Shown: positions 43,819 to 52,881 of the stretch, piece after piece
Layout: each line of letters starts with the position of its first letter
Numbering within the stretch: the first letter of the stretch is position 1
Origin: Echinarachnius parma
Taxonomy: Eukaryota; Echinodermata; Echinoidea; Clypeasteroida; Echinarachniidae
Reading direction: 5' to 3'
Assembly (NCBI GenBank): GCA_037951105.1
Contig: JBAMJV010001409.1
Span: 62,001 to 126,000, forward strand
DNA: 64,000 nucleotides
Made by a program: the position numbers and the translations under genes
The notes under the pieces: generated by a model
Database searches by the model: none
Seen by the model: only the letters and a program-made list of their open reading frames with translations
What the model was told of the DNA's origin: nothing

Positions 43819-44161
43819 TCAACATACAACATTCAACAAAAAATACTGAAGAAAAGTAACAAAAATCTTACTGCTACCACGATAAAAAAATTAATAATAC
43901 TCGGTACTAGGATAAAAACGTTAAAAATTAGCCCTTTCTGGAAACTAAGTGAATACAAATTCATAAAATATTACATAATTGTGTTGATGCAATTGAGTTT
44001 GTTCATCTTAAATGAGTATTGACTCTTGAGTCATTTATTATGTGCTTTATCAATTCTCTAGTGTACTGGTATCTGTTGAAAGTTACAGTTTTTGAGTATA
44101 TTGATTATTTGTTAGAGTTTGCTGATTTCAAGTGTACAGATACCTGAGTGAGTATCGAACT

Positions 44162-44530
44162 TCACAGAGCTCTGAGGTCTTCATGGCAGGTGATCAGTTT
44201 CTTCACTGTGGTGTGACCAGTTGACGGCAGCGCTACAAATACCCTGCCATCTGTGGACCATGCCGCTGCTACTTTTTTGTCTTTGAACTTTTTGTACGCC
44301 TCCTGAAGAAGAGCACGGCTTTTGGGGGTCAGGTCTTCCTGGATTGTGATGCCAGATGATTTGAGCTTTCGACGGTTCATCAACAGCTCCTGTCGTTTGC
44401 GGTGTTCCTTAAGCTTCACGATGATCGGGCGTTCTCCTTTCCTGTTGGTGGCGTTATTTGCCCCGACCCGATGACTGGTATCGATGTCATTGCGCTGTAG
44501 GGGGACGCCGATCTTTCTCGCAACTTCCAC
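44162..44530 (-). pseudogene. LINE ORF1 C-terminal part
   Basis: The open stretch starts with GTG (no ATG), so it is the truncated end of a longer ORF1. It contains S-H-R-V-G, E-R-P-I-I-V-K-L-K-E-H-R-K-R-Q and I-Q-E-D-L-T-P-K-S-R, typical of the C-terminal domain of LINE ORF1 nucleic-acid-binding proteins, and ends 343 bases before ORF2. Confidence 0.7.
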
Positions 44531-44639
44531 AACTACGTCAACTACGTCAACTACATTAATGATATTGTTTCACTCAATATAAAAGACATTAATACAATAG
44601 GATATGAATCATGCAAAATGTGAACAATGTTACCCTATA

Positions 44640-45040
44640 ACTTTATACAAATATAATTATGTCTTGAAGAATAATATGCGAATGAGGTGATGGATGAATA
44701 CAACCTAAAACTGCATAACATGTGCGTACATTAACAATAGTGCCGACATTGGTGTAAGAGCAGTTTACATGAGATTTGATACTTTGTTCTAAAAACTAAA
44801 TTATAAGAAGGCCCTTTTCAGAGTTTGTGATCTACTTTTTCTTGTCGTGTTCAAGCGGCACTTATCCTCATCCACATAATGAGAATGATGCATATTTACA
44901 TCGTACATCATTGTGCTGAAAAGGTAGCTCATAGTCGGACTAGTAAAAAAAAACAATCATTTATATTAAAGTGATCCAGGTAAAGTGTCAGATATGGCAC
45001 AACATGACATTTCAGACTTCAATCCTATATCAATATCAGA
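44640..45040. other. Duplicated 3' flank of unit H
   Basis: Resembles 1-180, 14400-14600 and 59490-59680. The LINE C-terminal fragment of the other copies is missing here. Confidence 0.4.
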
Positions 45041-45044
45041 TCCC

Positions 45045-45090
45045 CACTCCTGACGACGGATAGTCAACCTATTCGAAACGTCGAGTCCCT
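45045..45090 (+). ncRNA. Possible hammerhead-ribozyme-like core
   Basis: CTGACGA (fits CUGANGA) at 45050-45056, a stem G-G-A-T-A-G / C-T-A-T-T-C with a short loop, GAAAC at 45075-45079 and then GTC. This is the order of a hammerhead catalytic core, seen in Penelope-like elements and retrozymes. The first stem II pair would be C-C rather than G-C, and stem I/III partners were not established. Tentative. Confidence 0.25.
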
Positions 45091-45109
45091 CCTACCATAC
45101 ACCCTCTCC

Positions 45110-45475
45110 TCGCAATACCGCAGTCCTTTCTAGGACTATCAACAGTCCTTTCTAGGACTACCAATTGTCCTTTTTAGGACTCTCCTAGAAAGAATACCAA
45201 CAGTCCTTTTCAGGACTATCCCAACAGTCCTTTCTAGGACTAACAACAGTCCTTTCTAGGACTAACAATTGTCCTTTTTAGGACTCTCCTAGAAAGAATA
45301 CCAACAGTCTTTTTCAGGACTATCCCAACAGTCCTTTATAGGACTACCAACAGTCCTTTCTAGGACTACAAACAGTTCTTTTTAGAACTCTCCTAGAAAG
45401 AATACCAACAGTTATTTTCAGAACTACACCAACAGTCCTTTCTAGGACTACCATAGTCCTTTTCAGGACTTACCA
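45110..45475 (+). repeat. Minisatellite of near-palindromic AGTCCTTTCTAGGACT units
   Basis: About 15 copies of an AGTCCTTTYTAGGACT word separated by A-[C/T]-C-A-A-C-A linkers, with a higher-order period containing CTCCTAGAAAGAATACCAAC. Each unit is a short inverted repeat. Confidence 0.85.
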
Positions 45476-45759
45476 ATCCACCCATCTCACATGGTGTACC
45501 CGTAAACCGCACGTATTATATCAATATCATTGTAAAATACAATTTAAAGATTTGTGAAAGTTTTGTGAAGCAAACGAACACTGTTTACCTAGTGAAACAA
45601 ACGAATATTGAGTTCATATTTTATCACCGAATACTGATCGTCTATACCATTCATTGTCACAGGAATAATCAGCCATTTGAGATATTCGCACCCGTGTTTG
45701 TTTACAGACGTAGTACAGAATTAATGGAATTCGCGTGCAAAGTTCAATCTACGGAATGT

Positions 45760-46400
45760 GCAACAGATTATAGTCGGACGGGTCAAATAAGTCATTCTGG
45801 TAAACTAGGTACATATCTGTTCAAGGTATCAAGTAGCTCTCGCCCACTTTAGGTTACCTTTGAATCATGTAAGTATGGGAATCCTCTACGGCTCTTTTTC
45901 CATGTGCGGCTTCATCAGCTTATAGACAGGCGAGTCAATTAATTTGACTAGGATCTGTGTTTTTCTTTTCAACCAACTATCCACTGCCCCTATTCGGCTT
46001 CATCAACTTATAGCCATATTTGACCAGGGCCAACCTGTGTTAACTCGAACATGATCATTGCGTAACAGGTATGACTGTGCTAAGATAGCAAACAGGTTGG
46101 TTGAACAAAAGCTGCATTCGGTTCTTTGAGGACAAGATACAACGTATACATATATTTAGTGGTGATTGTATCTCGATAGCAGCGCCTCTAAAAATGTTCT
46201 CTTCTGATAACTTGAGACCCTTCATGTGTGCAGGATAATTATTACTGAAATTAGAAGGATCGATGACGAATGGAACTTCGTGCAACTTTGCTGGTGCACT
46301 GCTTCTGTCTGAGATGGGTTATACTGATGGGCTTTAGTCCGATATCGTAGGATAGAAGCTCTCCTAATCGGTCACCGATGCAGTCGATGCTTAACTCTAC
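45760..46400 (-). pseudogene. Tail-exon remnants 3' of gene H
   Basis: The minus strand near 46345 encodes Y-P-T-I-S-D then TAA. 46285-46055 stays open, with V-P-F-V-I-D-P-S-N-F-S-N-N-Y-P-A-H shared with units A, C and I. Near 45945-45880 it encodes L-I-D-S-P-V-Y-K-L-M-K-P-H-M-E-K-E-P and a stop, and near 45815 D-L-F-D-P-S-D-Y-N-L-L. Frames do not join into one exon. Confidence 0.45.
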
Positions 46401-46475
46401 ATTAATACCATTGTTTAATACCTTGAACTTATCTGCAAAAGAGATAAAATATAATCTCAATAGGATTTCTTTTAA

Positions 46476-47672
46476 TTATAGATATCCGTACAGTAAACAT
46501 TTACCGATATCATGGATATGGTATCGAGACACCATATGTGAAGTAAAGTGATGACCAGGTATCAGAAACATTATAATGCAAGCTGATTCTTCTCCAAATT
46601 TATCAAAGTCACAAGGATCTTCATGCGGCTGCATCGTCACTTTCTTCTCCTCGACGGACAAAAGATTAAAACTGGGCCCGATCTCCTCATAGGGCGTGCA
46701 ATCATCAAGCGGCGATTGGTCAGTGTCGTTAGTGATATGACGTGCTCTGGGAGGATGATCTGATGTCTGCTGAAGTGGACTATGTTGCGCATTTCCACGA
46801 TCAGCTCCCGAACGACCACTGGTAACTGTGGGAACATTGGCACGTGGGGAAGATGAAATAGTCGGCTGTGGTGTCCCGGAAGCTGTTATTTCTACTGCAT
46901 TTGATTGTCTGGTCCATCGTGTGGCCAGCCGTACAATCCGGTTATTGACGTCCAGTCGTGCACTTCGGGTGCGTTTGCGTGCTAGAAGATACAGCCCCAA
47001 TACGATGCTGCACAGGAGTGCCACAGATAGTGTTAGGAGTCTGACTATGAAAACTATGTCCTTGGTTGACATTGCTTGGGCGCATGAACTCTCGATAGAT
47101 GGACATGTTTCTTTTGAGGATTGAGGTTGTACCAAGCCCGATGTTAGCACGGAAACAGTGGATTGTGTTCCGCTATGCTTACGTCGAGTAGTTACAGAAA
47201 CACTTGTATGCTGATCGACGTTTTCACTAGTGGACAACTCTTGACTGATGGTTGACATTTCTATAGGCAGGGTAAGGTTTAATGCAAGATGTGTGTACTC
47301 CCCGTTGTTGTAAGTAATGTAGTATTCACCATAATCAGTATTACTCAGTTGACCATGGATAATGAAGGAAAAGCATTTCAGACCGCACAGTTCAAGTGTA
47401 AACTTATTTTTGTATTCATCTTTGACGGAACACCATATGAAACATCTGCTCGAATTGCAGCCGAAATCGGAAAGACAATTCCCAATACATTCGTCTTTAC
47501 TTCGATTGAATTGGATCGTATCTGATACATTCAAGTACTCATCGATGGTACACTGTACACTGACAACAGTTCCATGTCGTTCAAGTTCATGATGTCTCTT
47601 GCAATCAAACGAAAACGAAGAACATGGCTGGATCACGAGAAACAGTGACCAGACTGCCAGAAATATATCCAT
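46476..47672 (-). CDS. Receptor H: short-tail with subtype II ectodomain (chimeric)
   Basis: ATG at 47672 begins M-D-I-F-L-A-V-W-S-L, the same signal peptide and 5' flank as gene E; six in-frame codons precede it. 398 residues. Ectodomain 22-135 is nearly that of E (cysteines 24, 41, 66, 72, 77, 81, 96, 100, with an extra Cys62; N-T-D-Y-G-E-Y-Y-I-T-Y-N-N-G). From the stalk (S-S-K-E-T-C at 190) onward it is short-tail type: the membrane segment 205-231 has Arg211 and A-R-K-R-T-R follows, with P-L-D-D-C-T-P-Y-E-E-I at Tyr328. It looks like a recombinant between an E-like 5' half and an A/C-like 3' half. Expected to signal like A and C while binding what E binds; inference only. Confidence 0.82.
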   Translation of the reverse strand: MDIFLAVWSLFLVIQPCSSFSFDCKRHHELERHGTVVSVQCTIDEYLNVSDTIQFNRSKDECIGNCLSDFGCNSSRCFIWCSVKDEYKNKFTLELCGLKCFSFIIHGQLSNTDYGEYYITYNNGEYTHLALNLTLPIEMSTISQELSTSENVDQHTSVSVTTRRKHSGTQSTVSVLTSGLVQPQSSKETCPSIESSCAQAMSTKDIVFIVRLLTLSVALLCSIVLGLYLLARKRTRSARLDVNNRIVRLATRWTRQSNAVEITASGTPQPTISSSPRANVPTVTSGRSGADRGNAQHSPLQQTSDHPPRARHITNDTDQSPLDDCTPYEEIGPSFNLLSVEEKKVTMQPHEDPCDFDKFGEESACIIMFLIPGHHFTSHMVSRYHIHDIGKCLLYGYL

Positions 47673-50600
47673 TTTGTATAAAATCGGCAATAAAGATAAT
47701 TGCCTCTTTCCTTAAATTGTGTAATGAATAGACAGGGGCACATTAAAAGTAGTAGAGCCCACTTGGTAAGCCTTGTTGGCGAAGGTAAAATAGACAACTG
47801 GGGAAATGCAAAACTACAATTTAGGTCTGTCCATGCTGTATCAGCATGACTGGCTTGTCATCATGGTCATGAAGGCGGACATTTATGTTCTCTTGAATGT
47901 GTCAAAATGTATTCAACGGTGCTGCTATAGTCAGTGATTTATTTGGTTCACTTTCATGTACATGACACAACGAAAGTTTGTTGAAGTGTTATGTATAAAA
48001 TTTATTATTGAATGTTTATTTATGGGCACTTCACTTTTGTGAGAATATTACCTTGGTGGTTGGTTTCTTTTTGTTTTTACGTTTCGGTTTCATGACAGTT
48101 AGATTAAATGAAGCCCAAGCTATGCTGGCGTTATCAGAACCAAGAGGGGCACACAGTGTCCCTTATATAATTCCTGTAATATATATATATCGATCATTTT
48201 CATATTTTTCGCACGTGTCAAGCAGGTCAAGCTCTATATTTTGCAATACTGGAAACATTTCCGAAGGTCACCATATAAAGGCATTTTTTACGATAATATG
48301 ACGAAAAACCTAAAAAGTGCTCTGAATTCTGACATATTACTAAGTTGTTTTCGCCAGATGAATTGATTTATTCAGGGGAAACAAATTTGTCAGCATTATT
48401 ATGCAAGATCAAATATTCGAGAACATAGTTCATGACATTACTGTGGTATTTGATGGATTTAGGAATGTAGTCCGCAAAGTCATTGTGGAGGGGACCTTCC
48501 TTAGCATACGAATTGCCATTACAGTACATTATCATGTGTTTATTCAATTTCTTCAATATGCACCATATAAACCTGAACCAAAGTGAGATTTTGTATACAT
48601 CTTTAGAAACCCTCTTAGCATATTTCAATCACAAATAATATAACAATACACCAATACAATATTTGTTTTACTTCGTATTATTATCATTGTTTTGCGCCAT
48701 TTTGTCGTTAAATATAAAGAAATACAAAGGTATTCGAAAAGTGTATTAATTTCACATAATGGCAACCTGTTACTAATGATTTTCATGATATATGGATAGA
48801 AACCAAAATTAACTTGTTTACTAAGAGAAAAACTCAAATGGTCGACAAATGCAAACACATGCTCTTCAGTTTATGGCCGATGCAAATGAATTTCATATAA
48901 AAATGCTTGCTATAAGATTTTAGGAAAAGTCACAAAATTGTGTGCCAACCGAACGAAAATTGTGGAAGTTGTGATCGAAAGTATGGTCAGGGGTCACATT
49001 GTGCCCCCCCCCCCCCCCCCCCCACCCCATTGGCTTTATTGTGACCATGGACATACAGATTAGGGGGCACGCGATTTATTGGGGGCACTGTTTATGCATT
49101 CTTTTATTTATTTATTTTTTGTCAAAGATTTCCCTCATGTTTTTATTGTTTCTTCAAAATATGATAGACACGTGCACTTTCACCGTGTTCCCGTGGATAT
49201 GCCTTTGTGAGGATGTGTATAAGGTTATGTCTATAATTAGTATAAACAGATAATTAAACGTCAATGGCAAATTTAATTTTGAGTAAGCCTACCCCTACAT
49301 ATCTGACATATTATTACAATCTTTTTAACGATTCATAGACATGTAAGGTTACCATAGTTTTATGTTTTGAAAAAAATAAATGCTTAAAGGGATGCCTGTA
49401 AAGTATCTAACTCCACGAAAATTACTTGGAGCTTCCTCGTTTCTCTTCTACCGTGTTGAGCTTATGGTAAGAGATGAAGAAAATAGGGTTAGATGTTTTC
49501 AAATGCGCCTTTAGTATGACGATATCTATCATTCAGCTCAAGAGTGTTAATGAACGATCACAAACCTCGTAACCGTCATACAGTAATTCGTTGTAAAAGC
49601 TAACGCATATTTTCGCTTTTTCAACCAGGAAAGCAGTGTCCTTTTTCATTTGGATACATTATGTTGCAATGATTTTGGTACAGGATTGAAGTTTCAAATG
49701 TCATTTTGGACAATATCCGACACTTTACACTGTACATTTAATGGAAAATGTGTACCATTTGAAGTAAAGGTCTTCTTATTATCATCCTCTTTTAAAAATG
49801 AAGAAATATTGAAGTTGACAATGTCTAATAATAAACATGGATGGGAATACCTTAATGCTAAAGTATATTTCATTTGAGTGTTTTGGTCTGCTCTATATTG
49901 TTATTATGCTATTATAGAAACGCACAATACACCAATAAAACACACATTCAAACAAACATATCAACAGAAGAAATAAAAACAAAACGGATTGGTGTGCAAT
50001 TCAATGAATCGTTCCCGATATAAATATCGAATTTAATGTAAGAAAATCTAATTTAGTGCTTTATAATACGGTCGATGTAGATGTGAACAATATACTTCAA
50101 TTCATAATACAATATTTTATTCAGTTTAATTAGGATATCACTATAATACACATATAACATTATATGCGTGCACTTTCAGTCTATACTGTTTGAATTATCT
50201 GCGAAATTGCACGACCGTCAATACAGTAGAAAGCTTTTAAATGGATAGTTATTTGTTAGAATAATTATGAACCTCGGTCAGCAAAAAGTACTTTTCTCTA
50301 TCATCATATATTCCATAGTTCGTGATGTTCTGTTGTTTGTTTTTAATATGTGCTCTATGGGGTGCATTTAATATGATATATTTACAAACCATCCGTGAAA
50401 TAGTTATTACAGAATTATTTATGTAAAGAATATAAGCCTTAATCCTATAGCAAACAGTCAAGTTTAATTCTCATAAACATGAATAATCACAGGTTCAATT
50501 ATCTTTCATCATTACTTTGTAATAGACGTGCAATATGTAGTAGACTATAATAATGAGCATGTTGAGCGAAATCATATCAAATTATGTAATTCTTCATTTT

Positions 50601-51823
50601 CAGGATTGGTATGCTTATTTCACAATCTACAATATTCCCAAAAAATTACAAGCTATTGCATTATACATGCCGATTAGAATTTAGCTTTCATACCGACTAA
50701 CAGAGCTGCGTATCCGTAGGTGATCAAAAGTATTAATATTAAAAGATTAATATGCTTATTTCACAATGTACAATATTCCACCAAAAATTACAAACTATTG
50801 CATAATGCTGCTTAGAGCTTATCGACTATCCATAGGTGATAAAAAAAAGAGTTACTCTCTGTCTGTCTGTATGTATGTCTGTCTGTCTGTCTGCCATGAT
50901 TGTTTTTATGATGTGTTGTCTATATAAAAGTATTATTTGGATGACGTGTTCTTTTAACATGCTATAACATGTGGTGCGCCTTATCAGCAATATATTTACA
51001 ACCATCTATAAATTAGCAAGACATTACTTTATTATTTTTGTAGAAAACTTGTACATTATTAATTTCAGATAGACCTGCTTAATTATCATATCCATGGATA
51101 ACCACACGTGCAATTGTATGTAAATTTGTTATGACATTGAACATTTTGAACTGAATCATTCCCGATTATTTGATTGTTTACTATCAGGATTAATATGGTA
51201 ATTTTGCAATCTACTGTTGAAATACGTATTGAGTGCAACTCTTGCAACACGACCTCAACCGAGAAAAAATAAATTTTCAGCTATCCTTCGAGCTAATCCA
51301 TGTTATACAGTTTAAATTATTGACAATCAATATAGTGGTATTAATTCATATTCCATTAAACACTTAGTAAAAATACAGCATCATCATTTCAATAATTAGT
51401 TCTTATAAAATCAACAGAACATTAAATTTCAAAATGTGCTTATATGCAGGCATTTATCCAAAGTGATCACGTTTCGATCGTTAATTCTTCAATTTTTTAA
51501 AGAACATTTATCATGGACAATCAATCATCAGTATTAAAAAAAAAAAATGTTATTTACAGCCGAATGCTGGCTCTTATTGTCAGTAGCTCAGAGTCAAGAG
51601 GTCAATGAATGAATCCAGACGAGTGTCAAGATCAACTCCGGATATCAAGCGCATTTAGAATTCCTCCGGTTTTGAAATGCGCTATAAAAGAAATATGTAT
51701 TATTATTATTATTATTATTATCTCTAACAAAACGTTTCGTAACAGTTTGGCTGTTGGGAGTGGCGTAGCAAGGGGATGGGGATTTCTGTACATTGCTTGT
51801 TGCTTGCTTGTTAGCCAGTAATT
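47673..51823. other. 5' flank of H and 3' flank of G
   Basis: No supportable gene. 47690-48300 matches the E and G upstream regions. Poly-C lies at about 49003-49023. 49900-51640 is the AT-rich block shared with 27.6-30.1 and 56.0-57.5 kb. A TCTG/TATG microsatellite is at 50857-50893. Confidence 0.5.
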
Positions 51824-52172
51824 GGGGATGGTGTGGCACGATCGGATGGACGCTAGACTTCAAATCTAGAGGTCGTGGGTTCAAACCCGGTCGATGTCCC
51901 ATCATTTATGTCCTTTAGCAAGACATTTAATCCATATTGCTGCTCTCTACCCAGGAGTATAAATGGGTACCTGCTTGGGTGTTAATTAGCATGTGCGCTA
52001 TATATCATATGGCTGCCATTAGCTAGTATGCTCCCCGGGGAGTTGAGATGGTGCACAAGATAGTTGTGCGGGTTTGAACTGTACCAGTAACGACCAGGGT
52101 AAAAATACAAACGCATAGAGACGTGCATCGGCAATGTGATATGCGCTATATAAAAACTGTTTATTATTATTA
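51824..52172 (+). mobile_element. Full-length tRNA-derived SINE
   Basis: The head (51824-51900) has a tRNA-like A-box region (G-T-G-T-G-G-C-A-C-G-A), an anticodon-like stem CTAGA/TCTAG with loop CTTCAAA, and a B box GGGTTCAAACCC. The body contains T-A-T-A-A-A-T-G-G-G-T-A-C-C-T-G and C-T-C-C-C-C-G-G-G-G-A-G. The tail is GCGCTATATAAAA then TTATTATTATTAT. It sits in the 3' flank of unit G; the equivalent place in unit F lacks it. Confidence 0.8.
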
Positions 52173-52247
52173 TGTTGAATCACAGGAGTTCCCGGGGTTT
52201 CCATCCCCTTGACGCCACCCGAAGATGTCGCTGCTTTGATTATTCTG

Positions 52248-52699
52248 TTATTCCTGGTCCAGTTGTGGCCTCAGCAGCGCGTAGTCAGACGAATCCAGGA
52301 ACTCCTCCAGGTAATGTTGGCCTGGATCTCTGCGTGGGACTACACCCGCTGACACACTCCGGCTTGCTCCTCCACTTCCCCGAAATGCAACATTCCCCTG
52401 CTCTAGAGAAGCAGGAGTCGCCGATGAAAACTGGATTGGCTGCGTGACGTCAGTGTTGATGTCATCACTTCTTGGAGGAGAAATGTCATCTGCATAGCGA
52501 CGGAGATGACTGTAGCCAGAACTTCCTGAGAAGGCGCCGTCATTCTCTTCAGACTCTGATATAACGAGACGCATAGCGCTGGTCGGGTAGTCATCCCTGA
52601 CATCAGCTGCAGCGTGCAGTTCCGGTGGATTAGTGGCAGCTGCGCTTTTGCCTGCGATGGACGCTGCTGGGTTTCCAAACGACATCGTAGGATATGAGC
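52248..52699 (-). CDS. Distal tyrosine-tail block of receptor G
   Basis: A possible exon start at 52699 follows CTTTTCAG, and the frame reads S-Y-P-T-M-S-F-G-N-P onward for about 150 codons; the frame is open further upstream but diverges from its relatives there. It carries S-G-Y-S-H-L (ITIM form), V-V-P-R-R-D-P-G-Q-H-Y-L-E-E-F and L-D-S-S-D-Y-A-L-L-R-P-Q, ending D-Q-E-stop. Very similar to the block of F and alignable with that of E. Likely the C-terminal exon of the long-tail receptor; donor not identified in matching phase. Confidence 0.6.
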
Positions 52700-52881
52700 C
52701 TGAAAAGCCGGTCATCATCGAGGTTAATATTCCTAGCTTAAGATGTGCATTATACACTTCATAATTGATATATCTGTCGACATGATTGACGAATGACAAG
52801 TGTAACCCAATTGCGTCAGTAGAATCATGACATTTAGCTGGCATTGTGCCATGTTAACATGGTCTTTTCTTGCACAATATG

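Larger units (their letters stand above)
40385..44532 (-). mobile_element. LINE (CR1/Jockey-like) with intact ORF2, 5'-truncated in ORF1
   Basis: The order on the minus strand is ORF1 remnant (44530-44162), 343-base gap, ORF2 (43818-40684), then a 3' UTR of about 300 bases that ends in an AT-rich ATAATAATAATAA-type tail at about 40385. The 5' end abuts a triplicated 9-base ACTACGTCA repeat at 44532-44556. The element separates the 5' flank of F from the 3' side of unit H. Confidence 0.85.

Noticed and set aside
45121-45475. CRISPR array
   Set aside because: Units are 16-base self-complementary words with tiny linkers and no unique spacers; the context is animal nuclear DNA.
51829-51905. A functional tRNA gene
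   Set aside because: B box and anticodon arm are present, but there is no paired acceptor stem and it is followed by a SINE body and tail.
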